Below are positions 1 through 10,285 of a stretch of DNA of 28,863 bases, in pieces. The stretch comes from Apostichopus californicus (taxonomy: Eukaryota > Echinodermata > Holothuroidea > Aspidochirotida > Stichopodidae). The notes beneath the pieces were generated by a model that saw nothing but the letters and a program-made list of their open reading frames with translations, did not search any database and was not told the origin of the DNA. The stretch is taken from NCBI GenBank assembly GCA_020650975.1, contig JAIPMN010175757.1, positions 1 to 28,863 on the forward strand. Direction: 5' to 3'. The position numbers were made by a program, and so were the translations under genes. Position 1 is the first letter of the stretch; every line of letters starts with the position of its first letter.

Positions 1-105
1 TTTTTGGCTCGCTTGACCTGAGTTTCGTTTGTCAGTATGGGATGGTTCGGTAGTGCCGTTTGGCCGTGACGTTTTGTATCCCGCATGGCGGGTCACGTAA
101 AAAGC
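1..105 (+). mobile_element. LINE 3' tail fragment (copy 1)
   Basis: This segment is nearly identical to 7470-7577 and clearly related to the complement of 24925-25010, so it is a dispersed repeat. The copy at 24925-25010 continues, once a nested LTR element is removed, into LINE ORF2 C-terminal coding sequence, so I read the repeat as the 3' end of that LINE family. It ends in a stem-loop: CCCGC and GCGGG around ATG, with outer CGTGAC pairing with GTCACG, followed by TAAAAAGC. The 5' side lies outside the window. It abuts the damaged end of the Academ-like copy A. Confidence 0.7.
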
Positions 106-326
106 ACTATTTAAAATAAATGGTACCACCTATATTCGAGATTTCTCGTCTCTCACATGAAAATTAAACTTGGTCTCTTGGATAAAGTGCGCCCTCTTCT
201 ACCACTTTCACTGAAATAATCTTGTAATAACTTGTTAATTTTGAAGGTCATTTGGAGGTCATTTAAGGTCAAATTACTGGACATTGTTGTATCAATTGTT
301 TGATTTCGGGCGGAAAATTATGAAGG

Positions 327-652
327 TCATTCGGAGTTAACTTCATCGTCAGATTCATCTTCTTCTTCATCGTAGTCTTCCATCTGTCCTGCAACGTTGG
401 CGCAGTCCCTCCTTGCACACTTGCACAAGTCTGTGCACGGGATATTATTCTCCAGACAAGTACAGATGACAATATCGCTACATCGGGATTTCTTGCACCG
501 GCCTGTGCAGTTGACCAATTGCATCACACTGTCTGGAGCCGGCGAAAGGGCCATCCAATCAATTGCGAGATTGCCAGCATCATCCATCATCCAGCCATGC
601 CCATCAGGAGAGGGTATATGTGGTGATGGCTTCAAACTTCTCTTGAAAATAG
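327..652 (-). pseudogene. Academ-like transposase A, last exon: CXC-like Cys cluster
   Basis: The exon opens after a good acceptor (TTTCAACAG at about 653-661 on the minus strand) and reads open to a stop at 327-329. It encodes a segment with GHGW, IDWMALSPAPDSVMQLVNC, then a Cys-rich cluster containing CKKSRC, ICTC, IPCTDLCKC and RRDC, and an acidic tail. The cluster resembles tesmin/TSO1-type CXC zinc-binding repeats and probably binds metal and DNA. The preceding exon ends at 888, so the intron is 653-887; a poly-C run lies in it near 796-805. The same exon, in worse condition, is found at 16788-17126 in copy B. This is the best preserved part of copy A, with no internal stop. Confidence 0.75.
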
Positions 653-887
653 CTGTTGAAATATAAATTGCATTGAAATACTTAATATAGAGAAACGATC
701 GGTGGAAATGAGCAAAGAACATTGGCGCACTATGATGAATGTATTAGCTCACTTTGTTAAATGGAAGGGACTACACCCCCTGTCAGGAATTCTACCCCCC
801 CCCCCAAAGGGGAATACTCAATTTGTCAGGCAAAACCTCGTGCCACTGCAGATGTGCAGTACACACAATTTAATGGCATAAACTTAC

Positions 888-2040
888 CAGCTTGATAATT
901 GGCTCTCTTGATATGATGCCGTAGTGCGTCTTGGTTGGGAGGCATTGTGGTCTCTGACTTTCTTGCAAGGCGGAACATGTTATACCTGGCCTCGTTGACA
1001 AAACCGGTGTTGTGTTGTCCATACATCTTGCAAACAAAGGCTTCAAGTGACGTCTGCATGTCAGTTTGCATCTCAAAACGCTCTCCAAGGTCCTTGAATG
1101 CTGAACATAGGTCTTTTTCTTTAAGCAGCATGTTCAGCGCCTTCTTCTTCCCATTTCCATAAAATGCACTCACGCTGTCACAGCCGGTGAAACAATGGAG
1201 ACCTATCAGGGCTTGCCAAACATCATGTCCAATGCTACTGCGGATGGCGGTTATATCGATTGTACGGAGATTTGCTCCTCTTCCAGTATGGAAATATAGA
1301 CGCGAAGAAATCAGGACGCAATGCTACCGCAATGACGAATACGTCTGTATCTGGACTGACTATTACAATATCATCACAGTTAATAGCCGCATATGTGGCG
1401 TGCAAAAACATCCGTGTATCGGCCTCCTCTTGTGTTGTGTGTAGTACCTTCACTTCCTCCGTTTCAACAATTTGGTGTAACGGGCTACCAGGTAATGCTG
1501 AAAATGCATGGCATTGGCTTCCATGACTAAGGTACACCTTAACACCCTGAAGACTTGATGTAACAGCTGTACTCCATGTGCTAAGAGGTATTCCACTAAT
1601 GACTTCTTGTTCTCCCAATTTGATAAGAATCTTTTCCACTGTTGTGGAAGCCCTTGTCCATACACCCGCATCAGCTGAGACCCGGAGGCAGCCCGTTTTC
1701 CCCTCTCTGCATTCTTAATCGACACGTCTCTATATGTATCTGTAACAAAGTGAATCTCATTGGAGCCACTTGCTCTCGCACAGTTGACCAATCTCCTCAG
1801 AATAACAAAGGCAAAGTTGTGGAAAGTCTTTTCCCCTTTAATTGCTTTAATGTTGAGTTGTTGGATCATAGCCATAGCATCTATGACGTTGACGCTGCCT
1901 CTTGGAATATCGGCAAGTGGTTCTTCAGACTGACCCTCTAGAGCATGGAGAAGGTTGGCTTTATTCGTCTTTACAAGGCCACCTTGTGATGTAGCCAGGG
2001 AGAATGGCACCGGACCAAGAGCCCAAAAGCTCTCTCAGAT
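888..2040 (-). pseudogene. Academ-like transposase A: FEN1/XPG-type nuclease region
   Basis: Read from 2040 down to 888, this part shows the ordered acidic motifs of the FEN1/XPG (Rad2-like, PIN-fold) nuclease family. These are VIDAMAMIQ with its Asp near 1881, FVTDTYRDVSIKNAERGKR with its Asp near 1740, QEEADTRMFLHA near 1429, SPDTDVFV near 1351-1345, and FTGCDSVSAFYG with its Asp near 1178. All expected acidic residues are present. In the family they bind two metal ions and cut branched DNA. Frameshifts are needed near 1560 and near 1300, so the gene is broken. The segment ends with NYQAG at a GTAAGT donor (882-887); copy B has the same donor at the same codon. I infer that this domain belongs to a transposase polyprotein. 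Confidence 0.7.
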
Positions 2041-4821
2041 CAATTTTACGGAAACGTCCAATGATGACAAGTCTTGCTAAAAGGTTCCTGTCAGCCTTCA
2101 AAGTCACCTCTCCCTTCCTCGAACTTTAGTTTTTACAGCCTTTGTCAGGTTGGTGAAGGTTTTAAGCTTTAGTTTCTTCATGCCATCAAAGTTAAGCAAC
2201 CTTGTTTGTCTGTAGCCTCTCCTTTGTGTAGGTCCTGAATTCAGTGTCTCCTTTGTCATGTGCCGTTTTCAAATCCATGGCTATATCCTCTGTAGCTACA
2301 ACTCCCGATGTTAGGTGAACCAGCTCATCATCTTCATATGTAAATGGATTAACCATGTCATTAATAGTACACCCAATTTTCTGTACATCATCATTGTCTT
2401 CGTTTGATTCTACTAGGAAGAAGATCAGTTCGGGTGGATGAATTTTCACATTTACCAGCCATAGTCTCGCATTCTCTGGTGATCGCTCCTCTAGCATGGT
2501 GTGACCAAATCCATCGGTTCACAGCGCCCTTGCTGGTCTTCGAGTCACGGTTTGCGGTCTGTTCAATGGTTTGGTCGCATGCTGTTTGGGCATATGGGTT
2601 GTCACTTCTCTGCACAGCAAATTCGCCTTCAAGAAATTTTTGTGGTATTCCTGGATGTGAGGATTCAAGATGTGACATCTCAAGCCAGTAGGCTGGAAGG
2701 TATCGGCCATAATTGATGTGGTCATATGCGAATATCCAAGGTAACATGCATCGCACACTTGCCAAGTGTAAATTCCAATTTGCTTCTCTGGTGCCTCTTA
2801 GGAACAGAAGGAGGATCTCAACCATGCCGATGTAGGAGTTCCAAAGGCCAAATGTGTGCTTGACATTGCCGGCTTCAACAAACTGCCTGTACGATACATC
2901 AAACTCTTCGAAATGGTCACTATTTACAAGTGCGGCTCTGCAAAAGATGCCTGCAAGTCTGTCATAAGTTTTATAGTCATATCAGCTTCTCTGTCAGGAA
3001 GTGTGTCGATATAGGCATCCATTGTAATGCCTCAGCCAGTAGCTTGTGCGCACGCACAGCTCTGTTGTAATGCTTGCCATTTATCAGCCTAATAATTCAT
3101 CCAACTGCAACTGTCTCAGACTCAATCAGAATGTCGTGTAATCCAGCATCACGAAATCGTTTACCTATGCACCCAATGTATGACATCGCAGTGTGGAACG
3201 CTCCAAGGCGCACAACAAGTCTCTTCATGAACTGTGCGTTTTCCTAACGAATAATTTGCACTTTTCAATAAATTGCCTGGTCCACAACAATGACAATAGT
3301 TTGTAGATTAAGCTGCTCAGCTATATTGACACTTCTTTGCAAAATGGTCAAAACTGTATTCATCTCTGGTGGGACCTCAATCAGGGACTGCAGTTGATTG
3401 TATCCGGTTCATGCAGGTAGATTGCCTTCCAACTGAAATTTGCTGATGTTGTACGCTAAATCTAACTTCATTTGATTCTGGATTATCTGAAGGCTGTCGT
3501 CATCTTCAACGAAACTTCTGCGGCAAATGGTTTCGGGCCTTCCTTCTTTCCACCATAGTATGTTGCAATATTCATAGGAGGGGGGGGGGGTTGCATTGAT
3601 GGCTCTCTTGTCCTCTTTGCAGACTTTTCAGGTACTCTATCAGGAGCAGCTTTCTTGGTAGGACATGGTCGTTGAATAACTATACCATTAGTATTGTGGG
3701 TTGTACCTCTCCCAGATAGTCTCCTCACCAAAGTCGTTATTGTCCCAAACGAGAGTTGTGTATCTTCTGGGAGAATATTTGATGGTAGAGCATCATCACC
3801 TCGTCTCATCTCTTTATTAGCAATTGATGTGTCATGGTTCAGTGCAACAGAATTTGACACACAGTAGCCAAATCCGTTCAACAAGTCTATCAACTGGGCT
3901 GAGCCTTAAAGATGTCTGACAGTCATAGCAAGTGACAAATGTTTTGGCATCTGCTTTTTCCCTTTGGAGGTAAGGTAGATAATGTCTTGCGCGATTGTCA
4001 GAAGACGTTTGTGAGCTGTTGGAGGAACTTCTACAAATTGATTGCAGTGAGGCTCATCTGATGCACCTACTGTCCAAGCAAGGAAGGACTCTGCAGCTTT
4101 AATTGTTAGGTCTTCAGATGTTGGAGGCCATGGCATAGTTGACTTGATGTTATGAATGTCATTCCTCACAGCTAATGCTACCATATAGCTCTCACAAGAA
4201 TTTCCGTTGAAATGTCATTCACATAAACAATATATCCCTGACTACGCATGGCTGGTTTCATGAAACATAGCTGTGGAAATCTTTTCATCAAACGCTTTCT
4301 AAAATTCCATGTCTTGTATATTCCCACCTCGATGTCATGGGTTTCTTTCACTTGTTTGATGAAGAGATCCTTAAGTTGTGTCAGTCTAAAGATGGCTTTC
4401 TTCTCTATAATTTGACGATCGATGACTGATGTGCAGAAAATTTCAAATGCCTCGGAATACCTTGTATCAATCTTTTCACTAACCCGAGGCGCTGTGATGT
4501 ATCTTGTGTAGTTCCGGTAGCATGTATTATGGTACTTGACCTCAATCGCCACACAATCTTTGTCTCTAAGCTGCAGTAGAAGCGCCTCATTTCTGCTGTC
4601 TTCCGCAGCTTTCTTCAGGTTGTTGGCCTCTATAGTCGAACACTGGACTAAGCGTTCCTTTTTCCTTTTGCGGGTGGTACGGCATGTTGTGTATTTATCT
4701 CTTTGACAGAGTACACATATGTTTGGTACTACATTTTCTGACCTACTTTGCACAGACTTTGTGCTTGATCCAATGCTACAGCGTAAGGTCCTCCTCTTTA
4801 AAGGTGAGGGGTAACCGGATG
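2041..4821 (-). pseudogene. Academ-like transposase A: central region with zinc-finger start
   Basis: This runs from an acceptor (AATTTTCAG, 4822-4830) down to the nuclease. The N-terminal part has CVLCQRD, then DCVAIEVKYHNTCYRNYTRY, a CxxC...H...C arrangement that is probably zinc binding. Further on are KRLLTIAQDIIYLTSKGKK, a GTTHNTNGIVIQ motif, then GEFAVQRSDNPYAQTACDQT and IEQTANRDSKT with a following GAVNRW. The end is VTLKADRNLLARLVIIGRFR just before the nuclease. I recognise this order from many unnamed multi-copy invertebrate proteins. Breaks include a frameshift near 4180, an in-frame TAA at 3906-3908, and further shifts between 3480 and 2940 and between 2390 and 2190. The catalytic residues for strand transfer cannot be assigned from sequence alone. 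Confidence 0.65.
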
Positions 4822-5241
4822 CTGAAAATTGGAAAGAGACAATTAGGGATAAATACAAGGGTATCCAGTAAAAAATTGGATTTAAAACAGATGATGACGT
4901 CATCGCAGAGGCTGAGCGGACCGAGGTCTGCTGCCTCTGTGATGATGTAATGAGAGGTCATAAATCTCATCTGTGACTGGCTAAACACATTATTATCCCC
5001 ATTCATTAATACTACCCAAATATGTGCCTAAACAGGAAGTATTTATTGCACTTTGCAAAGATCAATAAACCATTTAGCAATGAAGTATCAGTGACACACA
5101 CTGTACAGTGAACACAACAAACATGTTTTAGGTGTTTTTAGAATATTTTCAGCTAACAATCATACCTGAGATAGATCTACATACCAACCAGATTGACAAA
5201 TGAAATATATTGATAAATGTAACACCACCATGGATACTTAC

Positions 5242-5593
5242 CAATATTTTGTAACACTCGTACTAGCTGCTGGCATATTAAATCCCTTCTCAAGGCTGCT
5301 TTTAGCTCTGGTAATCCGTTGTTTATCGGTGAATCGCTGATAGCAAATGGTATGGAAACCTAGGCCTTGTGGAATTGGTATAGCCTAACGATGCCCTCGA
5401 ATCTACCGTGGCTAGCTATGAAATCATTGGCTATTTTAGCTTGATTGCCTTTCAATTTCTCACACTGTGGTACATAATCCAAGAAACGACACCAGGTTTG
5501 ATCGCAAAATATATTTACTTTTGCTGGGAAAATGCACATAACACACATATTTTCGTCACTCGCCAAAGACTCTTCTTCACTCGATGCGGCCAT
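5242..5593 (-). pseudogene. Academ-like transposase A: first exon
   Basis: Start chosen at the ATG at 5593, which opens MAASSEEESLASDENMCVMC. The exon encodes a CxxC, then WCRFLDYVPQCEKLKGNQAK, and near its end GFHTICYQRFTDKQRI, giving another Cys/His pattern. It stops at a GTAAGT donor (5236-5241), so the first intron would be 4822-5241. A one- or two-base frameshift near 5375 separates the first and last parts. The exon at 11153 in copy B encodes a clear paralogue: CYMC, RFLDFVLKWHSLSGEQ and HNVCYSRFTDKQR. The joined reading phase with the next exon is off by one, another sign of decay. Confidence 0.65.
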
Positions 5594-5754
5594 TTTGCAC
5601 AACAAATAAAGTAGGCAATCGTTCGTCTTAGACCTCTTCTGGTTGGTCCGTAAACCAATTCTACACAGCAATTCACGTACATCCTACCTGATTGGCTTAT
5701 TCACGTTGTTGTGTGATTTTAATTATTTTACTTAAAATGCTAATTAATGTGCAC

Positions 5755-5843
5755 GAATATCTCTTGTGAAAACTAACTGAAGAATTCTCATAATTTTCTT
5801 ATCACTATATTTCATTTTCACCTCCACCCTTTTCCTGTACTAC
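5755..5843 (-). repeat. terminal repeat of copy A (gene 5' side)
   Basis: On the minus strand this starts with CGTAGTACAGG, then GGGTGGA, and ends with AGTTAGTTTTCACAAG. It lines up by eye with the complement of 17886-17989 (GGGTGGA, then ATTAGTTTTCACAA) and more loosely with 10904-11006. The similarity is patchy, so the exact terminus is uncertain. Confidence 0.5.
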
Positions 5844-6039
5844 GAAAAAGCATTTAAATCTTGGACAGCAGTGGGCGTATTGGTCCTCAACAGGTTCCCA
5901 AAAGGACCAAAGGTTGATTGTGATTTTTTGGCAATAATACTGTCTGTGTAAATCGGACCACATAACAATTTTAGGACAGTGCTACTCCCTTGTAAATATT
6001 CCTTACAAGCAAGGAACCATAGTGCCCTTGGGCTCTTTT
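5844..6039. other. unassigned spacer
   Basis: About 200 bases between Academ-like copy A and the inverted LINE piece. I see no coding motif, repeat or RNA feature that I can name in it. Confidence 0.4.
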
Positions 6040-6212
6040 TTGGCATTGTTTCAAGCTTGTGAGAGTGGTTACAGAACTGGACCGACCGTGTAACGGGAGA
6101 TCGTTCATGGTCGGTGGGACAGGGCCTCGTGTTATATGGGATGGACCATCCGGTTTGTTCTATTGCTGTGTTACACCGTGTTGTTTGTGTCTGTGCTGTT
6201 TTAAAAGAAAAA
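6040..6212 (+). mobile_element. LINE ORF2 C-terminal fragment, inverted
   Basis: Read on the plus strand this encodes FFGIVSSL, NWTDRVTGDRSWSVGQG, LVLYGMDHPVCSIAVLHRV and a final segment ending KEKFFWHNR. That matches the minus-strand LINE C-terminus at 6213-6372 and the one at 28590-28770. One in-frame TGA is present. It therefore lies tail to tail with the large LINE, producing a near-palindrome centred near 6212. Confidence 0.7.
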
Positions 6213-6372
6213 TTTTTTTGGCACAATAGAACAAAGAAAAATAATACGCTGCAACACAGCAACCGAACAAACTGGAGGATCTACCCCATATAAAATAAAG
6301 CCCTGTCCTACCGACCGTGAACGGTCTCCCGTTACACGGTCGGTCCAGAACCACTCCCATAAGTTAGAAACA
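6045..6372. repeat. about 330-bp imperfect palindrome from two converging LINE ends
   Basis: The left arm (6045-6212) and the complement of the right arm (6213-6372) share long words, including TGGACCGACCGTGTAACGGG, and the same reading frame of LINE ORF2. The centre is the AAAAATTTTTTT run at about 6208-6219. Arms differ at many positions, so this is not a recent duplication. Confidence 0.75.
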
Positions 6373-7166
6373 ATGCCAAAAAACATGAGCGGTACTCTCT
6401 AAGCTTTCACAGCCGGTCCTTGAGCACAGTCCATCACCCACCAAGGCACCGTCTGCAATTCTCCAGGCAAAATCACGGTGCCTGCAACCATTCAGCCTTG
6501 AATGCACCGAACGCCATACTTCGGCAGAATGACGTCCCTGTACAAAAATTGCATTCAAGGCCCTATCCCGCAAGGAACTGTGAACGAGGGCCGGCCGTGA
6601 CAGGTCAACAGGGGGCACCTCAATCAGAGCGGAGCAAATGACACGCACCACCCTGCTTGGAGTACTACTATGCGGTTCTCTGTTGCTAAACAGCGCCGGG
6701 ACCCATCGACGCAAGTGCAACCCGCCCCAAAAACAAATAACAAAAAGGTAAATTTACTTCCCAGATGAACCACCCCTAACCCCCCCTTCTCCAGTTTTTG
6801 GTACATTACCGCCCTTTTGACAAGCTCTGTACCACCCGACCAAATAAATGAAAATATCGCTCTCCAACCGCACCAGGACGCGACGCGGAATTGGATTCAC
6901 CGCGCCCGGGTACCACAAGATGGGCGAAACAAAACGATTAATAACGGTGACTTTCCCCAAGATCGAAAGCCAGCGGGTGCCAAAGGTTTCGAGCCTGCTC
7001 TCAAATACCTCAGCCCTCTCGTTCCAGGTGACATCACAAGGTGCATCGTAGCCGTAGGGCGAAGGCCCTTTGTCTTTTCCGGATTCAACTTCGCCCCGGT
7101 AGCTCTCTCATAGATAGATAATCCTGCGAGAGGGCACGAAAGGAGCCCAGACTCGAAACAACACAC
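6213..7166 (-). pseudogene. LINE 1 ORF2: post-RT and zinc-finger C-terminus
   Basis: Pieces in shifting frames give, in order, ATGAKLNPEKTKGLRP (the segment just after the RT palm), RGKV-type GKVTVINRFVSPILWYPGAV, a KLEKGGLGVVHLGSK motif, then RALNAIFVQGRHSAEVWRSV, and finally FAWRIADGALVGDGLCSRTG with CESLESTAHVFWHC. This order is the usual C-terminal half of L1/Tx1-type ORF2, including the Cys/His zinc-binding domain thought to bind nucleic acid. The last part, encoding SNLWEWFWTDRVTG and ILYGVDPPVCSVAVLQRI, runs into the palindrome. At least four frameshifts separate the parts. Confidence 0.75.
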
Positions 7167-8511
7167 GTGACGTCATCTGCATATTGAACGCATTTCACTT
7201 TGGCATTCCCTGGCACAACGAATGGAACAAGTATGGAGTCCCTATCCAAAAGACGAGAGAGGGACTCGCTAAACAAAACATAAAGCAATGGAGACAGAGG
7301 GCACCCCTGGCGCGCCCCCCTCTCCACGTTAAAAACCTCAGAACAAAACCCAATTACGATAAGAGAACTGAAACTTTCCTGATACAAAACAGAAATCCAT
7401 TTACGTAAAATTGGGTGCAACTTAAATGTCTCCAATACATTCATTGTCTCTGCAGGTCGGCGGGATTCTGTTTTTTGGCTCGCTTGACCTGAGTTTCGTT
7501 TTGTCAGTATGGGATGGTTCGGTAGTGCCGTTTGGCCGTGACGTTTTGTATCCCGCATGGCGGGTCACGTAAAAAGCACATTCATTAAAAAACCGCGATC
7601 CACCATGTCAAAGGCCTTCTGCTGGTCAAGAGAGACCAATGCACATGGCAGATCACGCTCAATAACAAAGTCGGTCAAGTGTGCGCATCAACCACAAGTT
7701 CTGCTGGATGCAATGACCCTTCACTGCACAAGTCTGGAGATCACCCACAAGATGCGGCATAGCCAGTGCAAGGCGGTTGCACAAAGCCTTAGCCAGCAAC
7801 TTATAGTCCACATTTAACAAGGTGATCGGACGCTTGTTATGAGGATCCAAGAGGTCCCCAGACTTGGGCAGCTAGACGTTGACTTTGATTTAACAGTCCC
7901 TTTTGGAAGGCGCCTTCGAAGACGGCTCTGATGTCGGGTCCTATTATTGCCCAGAAGGTTCGGTAGAACTCCCTCGGAAGCCCGTCCGAACCCGGGGACT
8001 TGCCATTCTTCATCTTCGAAAGCGCCTTCCAAAGCTCAACAGTGGTTGTTCCGCCCCCCCCCTCCAAAATATCATTGACCTCGTGGGGAACACTTTTGGA
8101 GATTCCCCTCAATAAATCGTCCTGTGCCGACCAGTCGACATTGCCACGCGTAAAGAAACTCGAATAATAATCTTTATATACGCGGACAATGCCGTGAGGG
8201 TCACTAACCACGGTCCCATCAGTAGCGCGCACAGATGGGACGCGTCTGTCACCCGCCGATGAGCTAACGGACTGGTAAAACCTCAGTGAAGGGCGCTCCT
8301 CAGCTTCCACCGCTTCGACACGGACCCTGACGCGGGTACCGTGGTACTTTTCATCGAGATAAGTCTGCAAAGCGATGACAGCCGAAGGGTCGCAAAACTT
8401 CACCTCCGCGCACAGCTTCGAGAATTTTTCTCTCCGACGCCGTGCAATACTGAATTGCGGAGCGTTTGAAGCGCAACTTGACATCATCCCACCATTGGGA
8501 TGTAGAGACAA
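7085..8511 (-). pseudogene. LINE 1 ORF2: reverse transcriptase domain
   Basis: The segment shows the RT motifs of non-LTR elements: SKMKNGKSPGSDGLPREFYR near 8000, RPITLLNVDYKLLAKALCNR near 7830, ALVSLDQQKAFDMVDRGFL near 7600 (the first catalytic Asp), GARQGCPLSPLLYVLFSESL near 7320, and VQYADDVTCVV near 7190 (the catalytic YADD). The enzyme copies LINE RNA into the genome at a nick made by the endonuclease. A 132-bp insertion splits it at 7446-7577; outside the insertion and one target copy the frame resumes exactly. Other frameshifts, near 7850 and 8040, show that it is dead. Confidence 0.85.
7437..7586 (+). mobile_element. 132-bp LINE tail insertion with 9-bp target duplication
   Basis: ACATTCATT occurs at 7437-7445 and again at 7578-7586. 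The 132 bp between (7446-7577) begin GTCTCTGCAGGTCGGCGGG, contain the repeat also seen at 1-105, and end in the same stem-loop plus TAAAAAGC. Taking out the insert and one ACATTCATT restores the RT reading frame of the host LINE (GFLMN followed by VLETFKLHP). This fits a 5'-truncated retrotransposition event. Confidence 0.85.
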
Positions 8512-9324
8512 AGGCCGGCTTCAAGGTTTGCCATCCTTTGTACCTGGTTTCGAAACCTTGGCGGAACTCTTCCTCGCCAAGTATCTGACAGTTAAGCTTC
8601 CATAGGCCCCGCCCGATCGGGAAAATGGAAAGCAAAACAAACCGTGCTAGAACGGTGTCATGGTCAGAGAGCGGACAGCTCAGTGTCACGCAACCCGAAA
8701 ATTTTAAACTAACGGGCGCATGAACTCGATATATCCTGGAGGCATCTTCCCTGTTAGGTCTCACCCACGTGTACCCCGTACTACACGGGTGCATATGCCT
8801 CCAGACATCGGCTGAAAGGTGTGCCGAAGTAAATCTGTCCAGTTCTGTGATCCCAGCGTCAGGACTAGCAGACACAGAAGCCCCGAGTCTGGGACACAGT
8901 TAAAGTCTCTGACCATGACACATGGTGCACTACCAGGAACACAGGAAGGCAGCGTGATAAAAAATCTCGTCTAGCAGAAGGCCGATTGGGAGCATACACT
9001 GTGCAAAGGGAGATGTTACCCTGTGGATACTTGAATAGAATGCAACCAATCGGCCCTCGTGATCCGTCTCCACCCTAGTGGCACAACCCGCCTGACGAGG
9101 TGATAAATGGATGACAGGTGTCACAGGATGAAGACGAACCAAACGAAGCATGCAGCCCACCACCCCACTCATAAGCCCATAGAGGGACATCTTCTTCCAG
9201 AATGTGTGTTTCTTGCAGGCAAACGCAGTCGACCTCCATTGACTTACTGGAAAATGCGACTGCGCTTGCGATGATCCCTCATGCCATTCAAGTTCAAAGT
9301 GGCAACTGAAAGTGTATGGGCCAT
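8351..9324 (-). pseudogene. LINE 1 ORF2: APE-type endonuclease domain
   Basis: ORF2 starts at the ATG at 9324, reading MAHTLSVATLNLNGMRD, the standard opening of the APE-like endonuclease. Then, across frameshifts, come VDCVCLQETH with its conserved Glu, VETDHEGRLVAF, SAPCVMVRDFNCVPDSG (usually GDFN; here the Gly is Arg), TWVRPNREDASRIYRVHAP and CPLSDHDTVLARF with the catalytic SDH. In the family this enzyme nicks target DNA to prime reverse transcription. An in-frame TAA follows RSRIFQ near 9245, and further shifts occur near 9200 and 8930. Confidence 0.8.
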
Positions 9325-9565
9325 GAGAGGGCAATGGGGCAAAACAACGCCGACGACGATTCCGTTAGCTTCAAGCGCGCGCTAGACGACATATCATCGT
9401 CCGAGTCGTCACTTGAAGCCGATCTTTTTAGAGAGGGTTCCCCCATCTCGTCGTACCAGCTCGTCCCAGTGGCACGCTTCGCCTCGATGCGCCAGAGAAA
9501 TCTCTGGAGAAGAAGCACCGCAAATATCCTTTTCTTTGGCGCCGATGGGCCTGCACTTTCATCTG
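9294..9565 (-). pseudogene. LINE 1 ORF1 C-terminal remnant
   Basis: Open on the minus strand from about 9565 to 9294, overlapping the ORF2 start by about 30 bases in another frame. It reads DESAGPSAPKKRIFA, then a run of about 45 residues rich in Ser and Asp (SASSDDSDDDMSSS). I recognise no domain. Its position directly upstream of ORF2 suggests the tail of ORF1, whose nucleic-acid binding part would lie beyond the truncation near 9570. Confidence 0.45.
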
Positions 9566-9574
9566 TCAGAAATC

Positions 9575-10285
9575 AAAACCAAATTGGTTGGTTGATACAG
9601 TATTTTGAATTCAGTGTAAGCCTGGAGCCATGTGCTTAGTAGGGCATAGTTAGTAACCCGCACACTAAAAAGGTTTGAGAACACATGCAACCCTACTTGA
9701 CATGATTTTCAATCCTTAGAGAAGGCCTCACCGTACATGCATCAAAATCAAATAAACCAAGCAAGATGCTTTCATATGAAATATTTGATTCCAATTTTTT
9801 TAAAGAGCTGTAATAAGACTTCGTGCTACTAGATTTAGTGCCATGCTGATGCTATATAGCTGCAAACTTTCAAATCCCAACTCGCTTTGTTAGGTGTACA
9901 AAATACACGAAGGGATCTGAGATTAGGCAAATACTGTAGCATTGCCTAGACCTATATACTTAGTGGCCTGTATATAAGCTACATTACACGCTGCATTTGT
10001 TTGTGTGTGCCAGTACTACCAGCAACCATAGAGACATGATGTGGGCTTAGGCCCTGTTTTGAATGAATCCCCAAAATTAATGCCGACATTGAATATTCAT
10101 AGGCCTAACGTTAGTCTGCCCTATCGAACCTACACTGGTGTTGATTTGATTTCTTTGTTTCATGACAAATAAGACATGAAATAAATGGTACGCAATAAAT
10201 GCTCCTCAAACTATTTTCTTGTTTTACCCATTTTGGCATACACTGCATTTAGGGCACACTTATAGGTTAACATATGTCCTTTCAG
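9575..10285. other. gene-free spacer
   Basis: About 700 bases of AT-rich DNA with no motif-bearing reading frame on either strand. A short TAGGCCTAACGTTAG word occurs near 10100. It may be the intron upstream of the exon at 10286, but nothing shows this directly. Confidence 0.4.

Larger units (their letters stand above)
110..5843 (-). mobile_element. Academ-like DNA transposon, copy A (decayed)
   Basis: A minus-strand element of about 5.7 kb surrounding one large broken gene. The end upstream of the gene (complement of 5755-5843) resembles both ends of copy B: a TTTCGT-like start, then GGGTGGA, then AGTTAGTTTTCACAA. The opposite end (about 150-185) keeps the inner motif TCACATG followed by ACTTGGTCTCTTGGA, which matches the inner part of the copy B left end. 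The outer part there seems lost where the LINE tail at 1-105 begins. The Academ assignment rests on recalled family traits (large transposase with an XPG-like nuclease and Cys-rich zinc-binding parts). No target duplication can be seen, because one end is destroyed. Confidence 0.6.
6213..9570 (-). mobile_element. L1/Tx1-like non-LTR retrotransposon (LINE 1), decayed
   Basis: A minus-strand LINE of about 3.2 kb net length. From 5' to 3' it has the tail of ORF1, an ORF2 with APE-type endonuclease, reverse transcriptase with YADD, and a C-terminal zinc-finger segment (CSRTGC...HVFWHC). The AP endonuclease and the Cys/His C-terminus are typical of the L1/Tx1 group. The 5' end is cut near 9570, and the 3' end is lost at 6213 where an inverted piece begins. 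A 132-bp LINE tail is inserted at 7446-7577. Frameshifts are frequent, so it is inactive. G+C content is visibly higher than in the flanking DNA. Confidence 0.85.

Noticed and set aside
3483..3600. Proline run in the copy A central region as a functional linker
   Set aside because: It is encoded by a poly-C/poly-G tract of the kind seen at several noncoding places here (796, 8045, 19038, 23041, 24508), so it is more likely repeat expansion.
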